From assembly GCF_004798965.1 (NCBI RefSeq), contig NZ_SDSD01000002.1:434001-498000 (forward strand): a stretch of DNA of 64,000 bases, written 5' to 3'. The DNA is from Onishia niordana (GTDB lineage Bacteria; Pseudomonadota; Gammaproteobacteria; Pseudomonadales; Halomonadaceae). Position numbers and translations under genes: made by a program. Below the pieces are notes generated by a model. That model was not told the DNA's origin and did no database searches. It saw only the letters and a list, made by a program, of their open reading frames with translations. Position 1 is the first letter of the stretch; every line of letters begins with the position of its first letter. Of the stretch, positions 52,632-62,497 are shown in pieces.

Positions 52632-53656
52632 GCGGCCTCCCCGGGCGCCTGGTTGGGGGTGAACTTCTCGTAGTGGAAGCTCTGCGGGGCGATACCCTGC
52701 GTATCGAAGTGCTTGAGCACGGCGTCGACCATCGGCGGCGGACCGCACAGGTAGACGTCGACGTCGCCGTCGTGCAGCACTTCGGCTTCCATGTGATGGG
52801 TGACGTAGCCCTTGCGCGGATGCTCGCTTCCCTCATCCACCACCACGGTGGCGTAGGTAAAGCCCTTCAGCCGCGCCTGGATCGCGTCCAGGGCGTCGGT
52901 CTTGACCAGGTGGTCGTCCTTGTTGACGCCGTAGATCAGATGGATCGGCTGATCGCAGTTCTTCTCCACCAGCTGCTCGAGCATGGACAAAAACGGTGCC
53001 AGGCCGGTGCCGCCAGCCAGCATCAGCACCGGGCGCGTGATCTCGCGCAGGTAGAAGCTGCCCATCGGCCCGGTCAGGGCGAGACGCTCGCCCGGCGTGC
53101 AGCGCTCGGTGAGATAGCCGCTCATCAGCCCGTTCGGCACGTTGCGGATCAGGAAGGTGGTACGCGTGTCGCCCGGCTTGGAGCTGAAGGAGTAGGAGCG
53201 GTGCTCCTCGGTGCCCGGCACGTCGATGTGGATGTACTGGCCGGGCAGGAAGGCCAGCTCTGCCCCCTCGTCCAGGTCGATGGCCAACTCGATGCTGTCC
53301 TCGGAGAGTTGTTCGACCTCGGCCACGGTGCCTTCGAGCCTGCCGACCGCGGTCTTGCACAGGGTCGAGGCCACCGGCACCTGGATGACGCAGTCGGTAG
53401 ACGGCACCATCTGGCAGGTCAGCACCTGGCCCTCGGCGGCCTCCTCGTCGGAGAGCGCCTCGTCCAGGTACTCATCGCCCAGATCGAAGGTTCCCTGCTC
53501 GCAGTGGCCCTTGCAGGTGCCACAGACGCCGTCGGAGCAGTCCATGGGCAGGTTGACCTTCTGCCGGTAGGCGGCATCGAGCACGGTCTCGCCTTCCTTG
53601 CAGCCGATGAAGCGGGTCACCCCGTCTTCGAAGTTGAGCGCGATGGTATAACTCAT
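52628..53656 (-). CDS. benC: Benzoate 1,2-dioxygenase reductase BenC
   Basis: 342-residue electron-transfer component. The N-terminal plant-type [2Fe-2S] ferredoxin domain has CSDGVCGTCKGHC...CQ, supplying the four cluster Cys. An FAD-binding domain (RSYSFSS) and NAD-binding domain (LMLAGGTGLAPFLSMLEQL, VYLCGPPPMVDAV) follow. It passes electrons from NADH to the BenAB oxygenase. GAGGAGA precedes the ATG at 53656. Confidence 0.95.
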   Translation of the reverse strand: MSYTIALNFEDGVTRFIGCKEGETVLDAAYRQKVNLPMDCSDGVCGTCKGHCEQGTFDLGDEYLDEALSDEEAAEGQVLTCQMVPSTDCVIQVPVASTLCKTAVGRLEGTVAEVEQLSEDSIELAIDLDEGAELAFLPGQYIHIDVPGTEEHRSYSFSSKPGDTRTTFLIRNVPNGLMSGYLTERCTPGERLALTGPMGSFYLREITRPVLMLAGGTGLAPFLSMLEQLVEKNCDQPIHLIYGVNKDDHLVKTDALDAIQARLKGFTYATVVVDEGSEHPRKGYVTHHMEAEVLHDGDVDVYLCGPPPMVDAVLKHFDTQGIAPQSFHYEKFTPNQAPGEAA

Positions 53657-53689
53657 GGTCGTTCTCCTCACCCGGTCCAGACGACGCGA

Positions 53690-54181
53690 TCAGACGTGAT
53701 AGACGTCGATGACCTGGTGGATGTAGTCGTTGTTCAGGATCACCTTCTTGCGAGTGATCAGCGGCGCCTCGCCCGACACGTCCAGGGTGTAGAAGGAAGT
53801 GCCGAAGAACTGGTTGGTCTGCTGGTAGCGGTGGCTCAGGGTGTGCCAGTTGAAACGCAGCTCCACCGTGTCGCCCTCCTGCGAAAGCACCTCAAGGTTG
53901 GTGATTTGGTGGGTGGTGCGCGGCTCGGGAATGCTGGTCGCGCCGCTGCGCTCGGTCTTAATGCGGTAGACCCGGTCCTCCAGTCCCTCGCGGCTCGGAT
54001 AGTAGATCAGGGAGATCTCGGACTGCGGGTCCACGGTCAGCTGATCATCGTCGTCCCAAGCCGGCATCCAAAACTCCGCGTCCTGGCGATAGCAGGTCAG
54101 CCACTCGTCCCACTGGCGGTCGTCGAGCAGCCGCGCCTCGCGATGCACGAAGGCCTGAATGTGTTCGAAAGTCATGCTCAT
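53690..54181 (-). CDS. benB: Benzoate 1,2-dioxygenase small subunit BenB
   Basis: 163-residue beta subunit of the ring-hydroxylating dioxygenase, with the SnoaL-like fold and the family stretches AFVHREARLLDDRQWDEWLTCY, EISLIYYPSREGLEDRVYRI and TTHQITNLEVLSQEGDTVELRFNWHTLSHR. It has no cofactor and stabilises the hexamer with BenA. GGGGAG lies six bases before the ATG at 54181. Confidence 0.95.
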   Translation of the reverse strand: MSMTFEHIQAFVHREARLLDDRQWDEWLTCYRQDAEFWMPAWDDDDQLTVDPQSEISLIYYPSREGLEDRVYRIKTERSGATSIPEPRTTHQITNLEVLSQEGDTVELRFNWHTLSHRYQQTNQFFGTSFYTLDVSGEAPLITRKKVILNNDYIHQVIDVYHV

Positions 54182-54207
54182 GGTGTGCTCCCCTTGTTCT
54201 CGGACGC

Positions 54208-55575
54208 TCAGGCGGTCTCAGTTGGAATGAACCGGCTGCGTTCCTTGTCGATGGCGCGCAGCATCTCCTCTGCCCAGTGCTGGTGGTGGAGCACGTAGAG
54301 CCCCTCGTCTTCAGGCGACGCCCCGCTCAGCAGCGGCTTCATGTCGATCGCCCGAGCGTTGTCATCGGCACCCTCGATCCACTGCGTGGCGCCACGACTG
54401 AGGTCGTTCCACTCGGCGTCCTCGCCGGCATAGCCGGTCTGGCAGGCACGGAACTCTTCCAGATCGTCCGGCGTGCCCATGCCCGAGACGTTGAAGAAGT
54501 CTTCGTACTGGCGAATGCGCAGTGCACGGTTCTCGGCCGACTCGCCCTTGGGCGCGAAGCAGTAGATGGTCACCTCGCTCTTGTCCACGGCCAACGGACG
54601 GATCACCCGGATCTGGGTCGAGAACTGGTCCATCAGGTAGACGTTGGGGTACAGGCAGAGGTTGCGGGTCTGGTTGACGATGGAATCGGCCCGAGCCTCG
54701 CCCAGCTGCGCCTCGATCTCGTCCTTGCGGGTATAGACCGGACGGACCTCGGGGTTGAGCAGCCGGGTCCACAGCATCATGTGGCCGTGATCAAAGGAGT
54801 AGAAGCCGCCCTGGCTCTTGGACCAGCCGTCGGCGTCCACCGCCTTGGTGCCGCCGGCGTCGTAGTTTCGGCGGTCCATGGTCGAGGCGTAGTTCCAGTG
54901 CACGGTGCTGACGTGGTAGCCGTCAGCGCCGTTCTCTGCGCCAAGCTTCCAGTTGCCGTTGAAGGTGTACGACGAGGTGCCACGCAGGATCTCCAGGCCT
55001 TCCGGCGCCTGGTCGACGATGTTGTCGATGATCTTGGTGGTCTCGCCCAGGTACGCCTCGAGCGGCATCACGTCGGTGCTCAAGCTGCCGAACAGGAAGC
55101 CCTTGTAGTTCTCGAACACCGGCACCCGCGTGAGATCGTGGGATCCCTCGCTCTTGAAGGCGTCCGGGTAGGCGCCGGTCTTCTCGTTCTTGGCCTTGAG
55201 GAGCTTGCCGTCGTTCTTGAAGGTCCAGCCATGGAACGGGCAGGTGAAGGTGCCTTTGTTGCCACGCTTCTTGCGGCACAGGGTGGCGCCGCGGTGGGCG
55301 CAGGCGTTGATCAAGGCATGCAGCTCGCCCTGCTTGTCGCGGGTGATGACCACCGGCTGGCGACCCATAGTGACGGTCATGTAGTCACCGGGCTCGGCGA
55401 TCTGGCTCTCGTGGGCCAGGAACAGCCAGTTGCCCTCGAAGACGTGCTTCATCTCGAGCTCGAAGAACTCGGGGTCAGTGAAGATGCTGCGATGCACGCG
55501 GTAGGTACCCGCCTCGGCGTCGTCGACGACGGCACCGCGGACGCGTTGTTCGAGAAAATCAAGCTTGCTGGTCAT
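54208..55575 (-). CDS. benA: Benzoate 1,2-dioxygenase large subunit BenA
   Basis: 455-residue catalytic subunit. The Rieske [2Fe-2S] site is CAHRGATLC...CPFHGW (first Cys at residue 92), and the mononuclear iron region contains [20 protein letters not shown] (bridging Asp and His ligands). It dioxygenates benzoate to the cis-diol with BenB and BenC. It is the first ben gene, starting 71 bp after catA on the same strand with no promoter-like divergence, so catBCA and benABCD probably form one transcript. Confidence 0.96.
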   Translation of the reverse strand: MTSKLDFLEQRVRGAVVDDAEAGTYRVHRSIFTDPEFFELEMKHVFEGNWLFLAHESQIAEPGDYMTVTMGRQPVVITRDKQGELHALINACAHRGATLCRKKRGNKGTFTCPFHGWTFKNDGKLLKAKNEKTGAYPDAFKSEGSHDLTRVPVFENYKGFLFGSLSTDVMPLEAYLGETTKIIDNIVDQAPEGLEILRGTSSYTFNGNWKLGAENGADGYHVSTVHWNYASTMDRRNYDAGGTKAVDADGWSKSQGGFYSFDHGHMMLWTRLLNPEVRPVYTRKDEIEAQLGEARADSIVNQTRNLCLYPNVYLMDQFSTQIRVIRPLAVDKSEVTIYCFAPKGESAENRALRIRQYEDFFNVSGMGTPDDLEEFRACQTGYAGEDAEWNDLSRGATQWIEGADDNARAIDMKPLLSGASPEDEGLYVLHHQHWAEEMLRAIDKERSRFIPTETA

Positions 55576-55646
55576 GATCAGACTCCTCACGGATGGTAAA
55601 GGGTCAGGGAAGAAGGGACTCGTCGGCGCTCAGCGCTCGCCAGGGC

Positions 55647-56621
55647 TCAGACCTTGGCGGTACCCGCCTGCTGGCTGGCCTGGTCCTGCTCGTCTTCCTT
55701 GGCCCGCGGACGCTTGTGGCGAACCTGAAGTTCGGTGGCGTCGGTCGTCGACAGCGCGACGTCGAACACCACCTCGCAGAAGGGGCCGTCCATCTCGCGC
55801 TTGGCGATCTCGTCCGCCGCCTCGATGCGGTTGGCCGGCACTACGAGCTCCTCGCGGGTGGCGAAGGCGAAGTCATCAAAGGTGTAGGGGTCGCCTGCCA
55901 GGTTGATCTGGGTGGTCAGGTGTTGGTGACCCGGCGCGGAGACGAAGTAGTGGATGTGCGCCGGACGCTCGCCATGGCGACCCAGAGACTTGAGCACAAC
56001 GTCGGTGGGGGCACCTTCCGGTACGCCGTAGCCGGACGGGATGATGCTGCGCGCGGTGTAGCGGCCCTCGCTGTCGGTGTAGATGGTGCGACGCAGGTTG
56101 TACTCGGACTGGGTCTTATCGAAGAAGGAGTAGCCGCCCTTGGAGTTGGCGTGCCAGATCTCGACCTTGGCGCCGGCGACGGGATTGCCGTCGACATCAC
56201 GCACCTGACCGGTCAGCCACATCGCCTCGCCGTTCTGGTCCTGGCCATCGTCCATGCGCGCGAAGCCCTCGGCTTCCGGGGCGCCGGCCACGTAGAGCGG
56301 GCCCTCGATGGTGCGCGGGGTGCCGCCGGAGCGCCTGGCCTCGGCGTCGATGGCATCCTGGCGCATGTCCAGGAAGTGATCGAAGCCCAGGCCCGGCGAT
56401 AACAGGCCGAACTGCGTCTGGCTGCCCAGCGCGTTGAGGAGGTTGACGGCCGACCAGTACTCTTCCTCGGTGACGTCGAAGTCATCGATCAGCTTGAACA
56501 GGTCGGCGACCAGGCGATGGACGATGCGCTTGGCGCGCTCGTTGCCGCCCTGCTGATCGAGGCCGCTGACGGCCTCTAGAAAGTCCTGAACTTCGGGGGT
56601 ATCGAAAATCTTCACGGTCAT
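55647..56621 (-). CDS. catA: Catechol 1,2-dioxygenase CatA
   Basis: 324-residue intradiol dioxygenase that opens catechol to cis,cis-muconate. The N-terminal helical linker/dimer region (VQDFLEAVSGLDQQGGNERAKRIVHRLVADLFKLIDDFDVTEEEYWSAV) is typical. The Fe(III) ligands are in GPLYVAG, YTARSIIPSGYGVPEGAPT and GRHGERPAHIHYFVSAPGHQHL (two Tyr, two His). It is about 10-15 residues longer than most CatA, from a charged C-terminal tail (KRPRAKEDEQDQASQQ). Confidence 0.95.
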   Translation of the reverse strand: MTVKIFDTPEVQDFLEAVSGLDQQGGNERAKRIVHRLVADLFKLIDDFDVTEEEYWSAVNLLNALGSQTQFGLLSPGLGFDHFLDMRQDAIDAEARRSGGTPRTIEGPLYVAGAPEAEGFARMDDGQDQNGEAMWLTGQVRDVDGNPVAGAKVEIWHANSKGGYSFFDKTQSEYNLRRTIYTDSEGRYTARSIIPSGYGVPEGAPTDVVLKSLGRHGERPAHIHYFVSAPGHQHLTTQINLAGDPYTFDDFAFATREELVVPANRIEAADEIAKREMDGPFCEVVFDVALSTTDATELQVRHKRPRAKEDEQDQASQQAGTAKV

Positions 56622-56674
56622 GCTGGCGTCCTCATGTCGTTGTTATATCGCGTCGTCTATCGATGAACGGCGTA

Positions 56675-56965
56675 TCAGCTATCGTCGTCACGCACCGACG
56701 ATGGGTGGCGGCAGAGCGGCTTGACGGCGATCTCCATGTAGGGAAACAGCGGCAGTTTCGACACCAGCTCCTGCAGCTCGGCGTTGTCCTCGACGTCGAA
56801 GATGCTGACGTTGGAATAACTGCCGGCCACCCGCCACAGGTGGCGCCACTTGCCGGCACGCTGCAGCTCCTGGGAGTAGGCCTTCTCGGTCGCCTTGATC
56901 TTGGTGGCCTGCTCGGCGGGCATCTCGGGCGGCAGTTTCACGGTCATTTCTACCTGGAACAGCAT
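56675..56965 (-). CDS. catC: Muconolactone delta-isomerase CatC
   Basis: 96-residue ferredoxin-like protein that isomerises muconolactone to 3-oxoadipate enol-lactone. Family features are MLFQVEMTVKLPP, GKWRHLWRVAGSYSNVSIFDVEDNAELQELVSKLPLFPYM and the conserved C-terminal LCRHPSS. The second of two close ATGs (56965) is chosen because AAGGAG abuts the first one with no spacing, and because it gives the usual length. Confidence 0.95.
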   Translation of the reverse strand: MLFQVEMTVKLPPEMPAEQATKIKATEKAYSQELQRAGKWRHLWRVAGSYSNVSIFDVEDNAELQELVSKLPLFPYMEIAVKPLCRHPSSVRDDDS

Positions 56966-57003
56966 GGTCATCTCCTTCTCAGAAACAGTGTCAGTACCCG
57001 GGT

Positions 57004-58122
57004 TTACTTACGCGAAAAGTGCTTGAGCTTGTCCTCGTCGAGGCTAACCCCGAGGCCAGGGCCGGCCGGCAGCTCGACACCGAAGTCGTGATAGTCCAGC
57101 CGCTCGACGACGATGTCGTCCTTGAGCAGCAGTGGGCCGAACATTTCGGTGCCCCAGGCCATCTCGGGCAGGGTCGCCCAGGCGTGCAGGGCGGCGGCAG
57201 TACCGATGGTGCCCTCGAGCATGGTGCCGCCGTAGAGGCCGATGCCGGCGGTCTGGGCCAGCTGCGCCAGCGCCAGCGCCGGCCGCGGCCCACCGGCCTT
57301 GGCGATCTTCAGGGCGAAGGCGCCGCTGAAGCCGCCGCCGATCAGGTCCAGGCCATCGCGGGCGTCAGCCACTGCCTCGTCGGCCAACATCGGTACCCGG
57401 AAGCGCTCAGCCAAGCGGACCAGCCCCGTCTGCTCGCGGGCCGGGATGGGCTGCTCGATCAGCGCGATGCCGGCCTCCTGCAGGGCGGCGATGCCGCGTA
57501 CCGCGGTAGCCTCGTCCCAGGCCTGGTTGACGTCGACGCGTACGCTAGCGCGATCGCCCAGCGCCGCCTTGATGTCCGCCACGTGACGTACGTCCCGCTC
57601 CAGGACATTGGCGCCAATCTTGAGCTTAAAGTCGCGGTGGCGGCCGTCGTCGAGGCGCTGGAAGGCCTCGTCGATGTCCTTTTGGGTATCACCGGAGGCC
57701 AGGGTCCACAGTACCGGCAGGTGGGTCTGACGGGCGCCGCCCAGCAGCTCGGCCACCGACAGCCCCTGCCGCTTGCCCTGGGCGTCCAGCAGCGCCGTCT
57801 CCAGTGCCGACTTGGCGATGGGGTTGCCACGCACGTGGCGGTTCAACCGCGCCATCAGGGTATTTAGGTTGCTCGAGGACTGGCCGACCAGCAGCGGTGC
57901 CAGGTAAGCGTCGATGTTGCGCTTGATGCTTTCCGGGCTCTCTGGGCCGTAGCTCAGGCCGCCGATGGTGGTGCCCTCGCCCAGCCCTTCGATGCCATCG
58001 CTGTGACGCATGCGCACGATGACCATCGTCTGGCAGGCCATGGTCGCCATGGACAGCTTGTGAGGACGGATGGTCGGCAAGTCGACCAGCAGCGTCTTGA
58101 TGGATTCGATTACGGCGGACAT
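57004..58122 (-). CDS. catB: Muconate cycloisomerase CatB
   Basis: 372-residue enolase-superfamily enzyme that lactonises cis,cis-muconate to muconolactone. The catalytic Lys pair is in DFKLKIGANVL, and metal ligands lie in RVDVNQAWDE, IEQPI and LADEAVADARD. Length agrees with CatB. The ATG at 58122 follows CAGGAG; a long upstream in-frame extension to 58302 crosses the divergent promoter region and is rejected. It is the first gene of the cat/ben operon. Confidence 0.95.
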   Translation of the reverse strand: MSAVIESIKTLLVDLPTIRPHKLSMATMACQTMVIVRMRHSDGIEGLGEGTTIGGLSYGPESPESIKRNIDAYLAPLLVGQSSSNLNTLMARLNRHVRGNPIAKSALETALLDAQGKRQGLSVAELLGGARQTHLPVLWTLASGDTQKDIDEAFQRLDDGRHRDFKLKIGANVLERDVRHVADIKAALGDRASVRVDVNQAWDEATAVRGIAALQEAGIALIEQPIPAREQTGLVRLAERFRVPMLADEAVADARDGLDLIGGGFSGAFALKIAKAGGPRPALALAQLAQTAGIGLYGGTMLEGTIGTAAALHAWATLPEMAWGTEMFGPLLLKDDIVVERLDYHDFGVELPAGPGLGVSLDEDKLKHFSRK

Positions 58123-58208
58123 GCAGGCTCCTGGGCTAAGCACTGAGGAAGTGCTTGCAGTCTGATTGCCCCCGCACGCATCAACCAATATGCTTTGAGT
58201 TCTCAGCC

Positions 58209-58223
58209 ATACCCTGGAGGTAT
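58209..58223. promoter_or_regulatory. ATAC-N7-GTAT operator for CatR/BenM-type regulator
   Basis: ATAC-CCTGGAG-GTAT exactly fits the ATAC-N7-GTAT consensus known for the Acinetobacter regulators BenM and CatM. It lies in the 102-bp gap between divergent catB and the LysR gene. It covers the GGAGG Shine-Dalgarno of the regulator, so binding would repress its own transcription while activating catB. Confidence 0.75.
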
Positions 58224-58224
58224 C

Positions 58225-59127
58225 ATGGAGCTGCGCCACCTGCGCTACTTCTGCGTCGTCGCAGAGGAGCTCAACCTCACTCGTGCGGCCGCGCGACTGC
58301 ATATGGCACAGCCGCCACTTACCAGACAGATCAAGCAGTTAGAGGAAGAAATAGGGGCGCCTCTGTTCGAGCGGAATTCCCGCGGCCTGACGCTTACCGC
58401 GGCCGGGCAGTTCTTTCATGAGCATACCCTGCAGATTCTGGAGAAGGTCGACACCACGGTGACCGCCACCCGGCGCATGGCGCGCAGCCACCGCCAGGTG
58501 TTCGGGGTCGGGTTCGTGGCCTCGCTGTTCTACGGGCAGTTGCCGACGCTGATCCGCCGGCTTAGACAAAATGATGATATCGAGCTGGTGCTGGCCGAGC
58601 TGACCACCGTGCATCAGGTCCAGGCACTGAAGGCGGGGCGCATCGACATCGGCTTCGGCCGGCTGCGCATCGACGACCCGGAGGTTGAACAGGAGGTGTT
58701 GTTCGAGGAACCGATCATGGCCGCCCTGCCCTGCTCCCACCCCCTGGCCGACAGCACTCCCACCCTGGCCCAGCTCGCCGAGTACCCGCTGATCGTCTAT
58801 CCGGCCACGCCGCGTCCCAGCTATGCCGACCAGGTGCTGGGCCTGTTCCGTCGCCGAGGCCTCAGGGTGCGCGTGATCCAGGAGGCCAACGAACTGCAGA
58901 CGGCGGTGGGCCTGGTTGCCTCGGAGATGGGCTTCACCCTCGTACCGGAGCAAGTCAGCCGCCTGCAGCGCGACGACATCGCCTATGTGCGCCTGGCCGA
59001 GCCGCACATCACCTCGCCGATCTTATGCAGCCGACGGCGCGGCGAGCCGCCCTCGGCGATCATGGCGCAGGTCAACGAGATCCTCGCGGAGCTGGTGGAC
59101 AATCGCCTGAGCGGACGATACCCCTAG
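58225..59127 (+). CDS. catR: LysR-type activator of the catechol/benzoate operon
   Basis: 300-residue LysR regulator close to CatR/BenM/CatM. The helix-turn-helix begins MELRHLRYFCVVAEELNLTRAAARLHMAQPPLTRQIKQLEEEIGAPLFERNSRGL, the form typical of this subfamily. The effector domain (about 90-295) would bind cis,cis-muconate and perhaps benzoate. It diverges from catB. GGAGG fixes the ATG at 58225. Whether it responds to muconate alone (CatR/CatM) or also benzoate (BenM) cannot be read from sequence. Confidence 0.92.
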   Translation: MELRHLRYFCVVAEELNLTRAAARLHMAQPPLTRQIKQLEEEIGAPLFERNSRGLTLTAAGQFFHEHTLQILEKVDTTVTATRRMARSHRQVFGVGFVASLFYGQLPTLIRRLRQNDDIELVLAELTTVHQVQALKAGRIDIGFGRLRIDDPEVEQEVLFEEPIMAALPCSHPLADSTPTLAQLAEYPLIVYPATPRPSYADQVLGLFRRRGLRVRVIQEANELQTAVGLVASEMGFTLVPEQVSRLQRDDIAYVRLAEPHITSPILCSRRRGEPPSAIMAQVNEILAELVDNRLSGRYP

Positions 59128-59183
59128 AGTATTTTGATTAGCTCATACCGATAAAAGGCACCCCGACAGGAGCGCACGAAGAA

Positions 59184-59210
59184 ACGCCGCGGCTCGATGA
59201 GCCACGGCGT
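59184..59210 (-). terminator. Intrinsic terminator of pcaD
   Basis: A 12-bp stem (ACGCCGYGGCTC with its complement, one G-U pair) with a 3-nt loop ends on the minus strand in TTCTTCG. It lies about 70 bp after the pcaD stop, between the convergent catR and pcaD genes. Confidence 0.7.
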
Positions 59211-59277
59211 GAAGCGGGGTGCTGCTGGATGGGCATCGACGCAAGGGAGGGAGCGCCCTACCCTCGCCGATGACGCC

Positions 59278-60099
59278 CTAGGCGCGCGCCGGCGACACAC
59301 TCCCGTCGCCGGCGGCCAGAGCCTCGATCAGCCAGGCGGCGAAGCGCTCCGGCGCCTCTACCGAAGGCACGTGGCCGACCGCGTCGAACACCGTCAGCTC
59401 TGCACCCGCACACTCGTCGCGCAGGGTGGCGAGGCTCTCCGGCGGCGTAGCCAGGTCCTCGCTACCGGCCAGCAGGTTGACCCTGATCCCGGCGGCGGCC
59501 TTCAGGCGGCCACGGAAGTCGCTGCGCCCCAGCATCTCGCAGAGCAGGGCATAGGCCTCGTCGTTGCCGCGGCCCATGGCGGTGCGCCAGCCGTTCTCCA
59601 GCGCCGGCGACGCCTCGAAGGCCGCCTGGGCGAACCAGCGCGGCACGATCTCGCCGGACATGGCGGCGAGCCCCTCCTCGCGTACCCGGCTCGCCCGAGT
59701 ATTCCACAGCACGCTATTGCCGATCACCGCCCCGGTGTTGGTCAGGGTGGCCGACAGCAGCCGCTCGGCATACCGCTCGATCAGCGCCTGGCCGATCACC
59801 CCGCCGATGGAGGTGCCGACGAAGTGGAAGCGTGGGGCGCCGGCATGGTCGGCCAGGGCCAGCACCTCGGCGGCGAGCTGCTCGGGGGTCACCGCCCCCT
59901 GGTCGGCGAAGGCCTGGCTCGCGCCATGGCCGGGCAGGTCCCAGGTCAAGACCCGGTAGCGCGACAGCAGTGCCGCCAGGATGTCGTCCCATACCGCTTG
60001 AGTCATGCCCAGTGGATGGGCCAGGACCAGCAGCGGATTGGCCTCGTCACCAAGCAGGCGATAGGCCACGCTGCGGCTATCGATATTCAGAAATGCCAT
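59278..60099 (-). CDS. pcaD: 3-oxoadipate enol-lactonase PcaD
   Basis: 273-residue alpha/beta hydrolase that opens the enol-lactone to 3-oxoadipate, where the catechol and protocatechuate branches meet. Nucleophile Ser97 lies in GTSIGG, the oxyanion region is LAHPLGMTQAVWDD, and the triad His is FDAVGHVPSVEAPERF. AGGAG lies before the ATG at 60099. It is the last gene of the lower-pathway run pcaF-BKACE-pcaD. Confidence 0.92.
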   Translation of the reverse strand: MAFLNIDSRSVAYRLLGDEANPLLVLAHPLGMTQAVWDDILAALLSRYRVLTWDLPGHGASQAFADQGAVTPEQLAAEVLALADHAGAPRFHFVGTSIGGVIGQALIERYAERLLSATLTNTGAVIGNSVLWNTRASRVREEGLAAMSGEIVPRWFAQAAFEASPALENGWRTAMGRGNDEAYALLCEMLGRSDFRGRLKAAAGIRVNLLAGSEDLATPPESLATLRDECAGAELTVFDAVGHVPSVEAPERFAAWLIEALAAGDGSVSPARA

Positions 60100-60217
60100 G
60101 GAAGTCTCCTGAAGCCTAACGTCAAAACTAAAGAAAATGCCGCACTCGGGAAATGCCCTCGGCGCGAGGGGCGCGACGGCCCACCCTGGCCGGTAACATG
60201 GGCACTAGGGCGAGGCA

Positions 60218-61048
60218 TCAGACGGCCTCGAGCCCCAGGATCTGGCGCGCCTGCTGCCAGGTGGCCACCGGGCGCTCGTATTGCTCGCACAACTTCGCCA
60301 CCCGCTCGACCAGCGCGGCGTTAGAGGGGGCGAGGCTTTCCTTGTCCCAGCGAACGTTGTCCTCGAGCCCCGTGCGGGTATGGCCGCCTGCGGCGATGGA
60401 CCACTCGTTGAGGACCAGCTGGTTGGCGCCGATGCCGGCCCCGCACCACTGAGAGCCCGGTGCCAGGCGCTCGAGGGTCTCGACATAAAAGTCAAAGGTC
60501 GGCTTGTCCACCGGCATGGCGTTCTTGACCCCCATCACGAACTGGACGTAGAGCGGGGCCTTGATCCTGCCCTGCTTGGCGAGACTCACCGCCTGGTGGA
60601 TGTGCGACAGGTCGAAGGCTTCTATCTCGGGCTTGATGTCGTACTTCCGCATCTCGTCGGCGAGCCATTCCACCAGCGGCGGCGAGTTCTCGTAGACCCG
60701 GGTGGGGAAGTTATTGGAGCCCACCGCGAGGCTCGCCATATCGGGCTTGAGCGGCAGCATGGCGCCACGCTCCTTGTCCGCACCCGAGCGCCCACCGGTG
60801 GAGAGCTGGGTGATCATTCCCGGGCAGTGCTTCCGGAGGCCTTCCATCAGCCGGGCGAACTTCTCGGGGTCCGAGCTCGGCGTCTGGTCGTCATTGCGGA
60901 CGTGGCAATGGACGATGCTGGCCCCGGCCTCGAAGGCCGCCTGAGTGCTCTCGACCTGCTCGTCGACGGTCACCGGCACGGCGGGGTTGTTGTCCTTGCG
61001 CGGCAGACTCCCGGTGATGGCAACGCAGATGATACAAGGATTCGACAT
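60218..61048 (-). CDS. Beta-keto acid cleavage enzyme (BKACE/DUF849)
   Basis: 276-residue TIM-barrel enzyme of the BKACE family. Known members condense a beta-keto acid with acetyl-CoA to give acetoacetate and a new acyl-CoA. Zinc ligands His47 and His49 are in HCHVR, and the family signature near the C-terminus is GGHTRTGLEDN with Glu229. GAGG precedes the ATG at 61048; an ATG seven codons earlier is less likely. It lies between pcaF (63 bp) and pcaD (118 bp) on the same strand. A 3-oxoadipate-cleaving role is the natural inference; carnitine or lysine degradation partners are absent. Confidence 0.88.
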   Translation of the reverse strand: MSNPCIICVAITGSLPRKDNNPAVPVTVDEQVESTQAAFEAGASIVHCHVRNDDQTPSSDPEKFARLMEGLRKHCPGMITQLSTGGRSGADKERGAMLPLKPDMASLAVGSNNFPTRVYENSPPLVEWLADEMRKYDIKPEIEAFDLSHIHQAVSLAKQGRIKAPLYVQFVMGVKNAMPVDKPTFDFYVETLERLAPGSQWCGAGIGANQLVLNEWSIAAGGHTRTGLEDNVRWDKESLAPSNAALVERVAKLCEQYERPVATWQQARQILGLEAV

Positions 61049-61111
61049 GGGAACCTCGCGTGACGCCAAAGGGCTCGTTCGGGGTGGTATGGATGAGTCT
61101 CAAGGGCGCGG

Positions 61112-62314
<1,203 letters not shown>

Positions 62315-62332
62315 CTTCGACTCCTGATCGAT

Positions 62333-62441
62333 TGAGCGCTCATTTCATTGGCGTTGCCGGGAGCTGGGCCGTCGAGGCAGGCCTGCGTGAGGGCGCTATG
62401 AACCCTTCCCTGGGAGCTACATTTGCCTTCCTTGGCAAATG
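62333..62441. other. Palindrome and hairpin between catJ and pcaF
   Basis: The 183-bp gap holds the perfect 10-bp palindrome TGAGCGCTCA (62333-62342), just upstream of pcaF, and a hairpin CATTTGCC-N6-GGCAAATG (62420-62441) about 60 bp after the catJ stop. Without a U-tract, the hairpin is more likely an mRNA element than a terminator. The palindrome could be an operator for an internal promoter. Confidence 0.42.
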
Positions 62442-62497
62442 ACCCTCACGACGCCCTGCCCCGGCGCCCATCGAGGCGAACGCCTGGCAATGAGCTC

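Noticed and set aside
52619..54298. A 559-codon open frame on the plus strand
   Set aside because: Antisense to benC and benB, which are unmistakable; no conserved motif.
54277..55599. A 440-codon open frame on the plus strand
   Set aside because: Antisense to benA, which has intact Rieske and iron sites.
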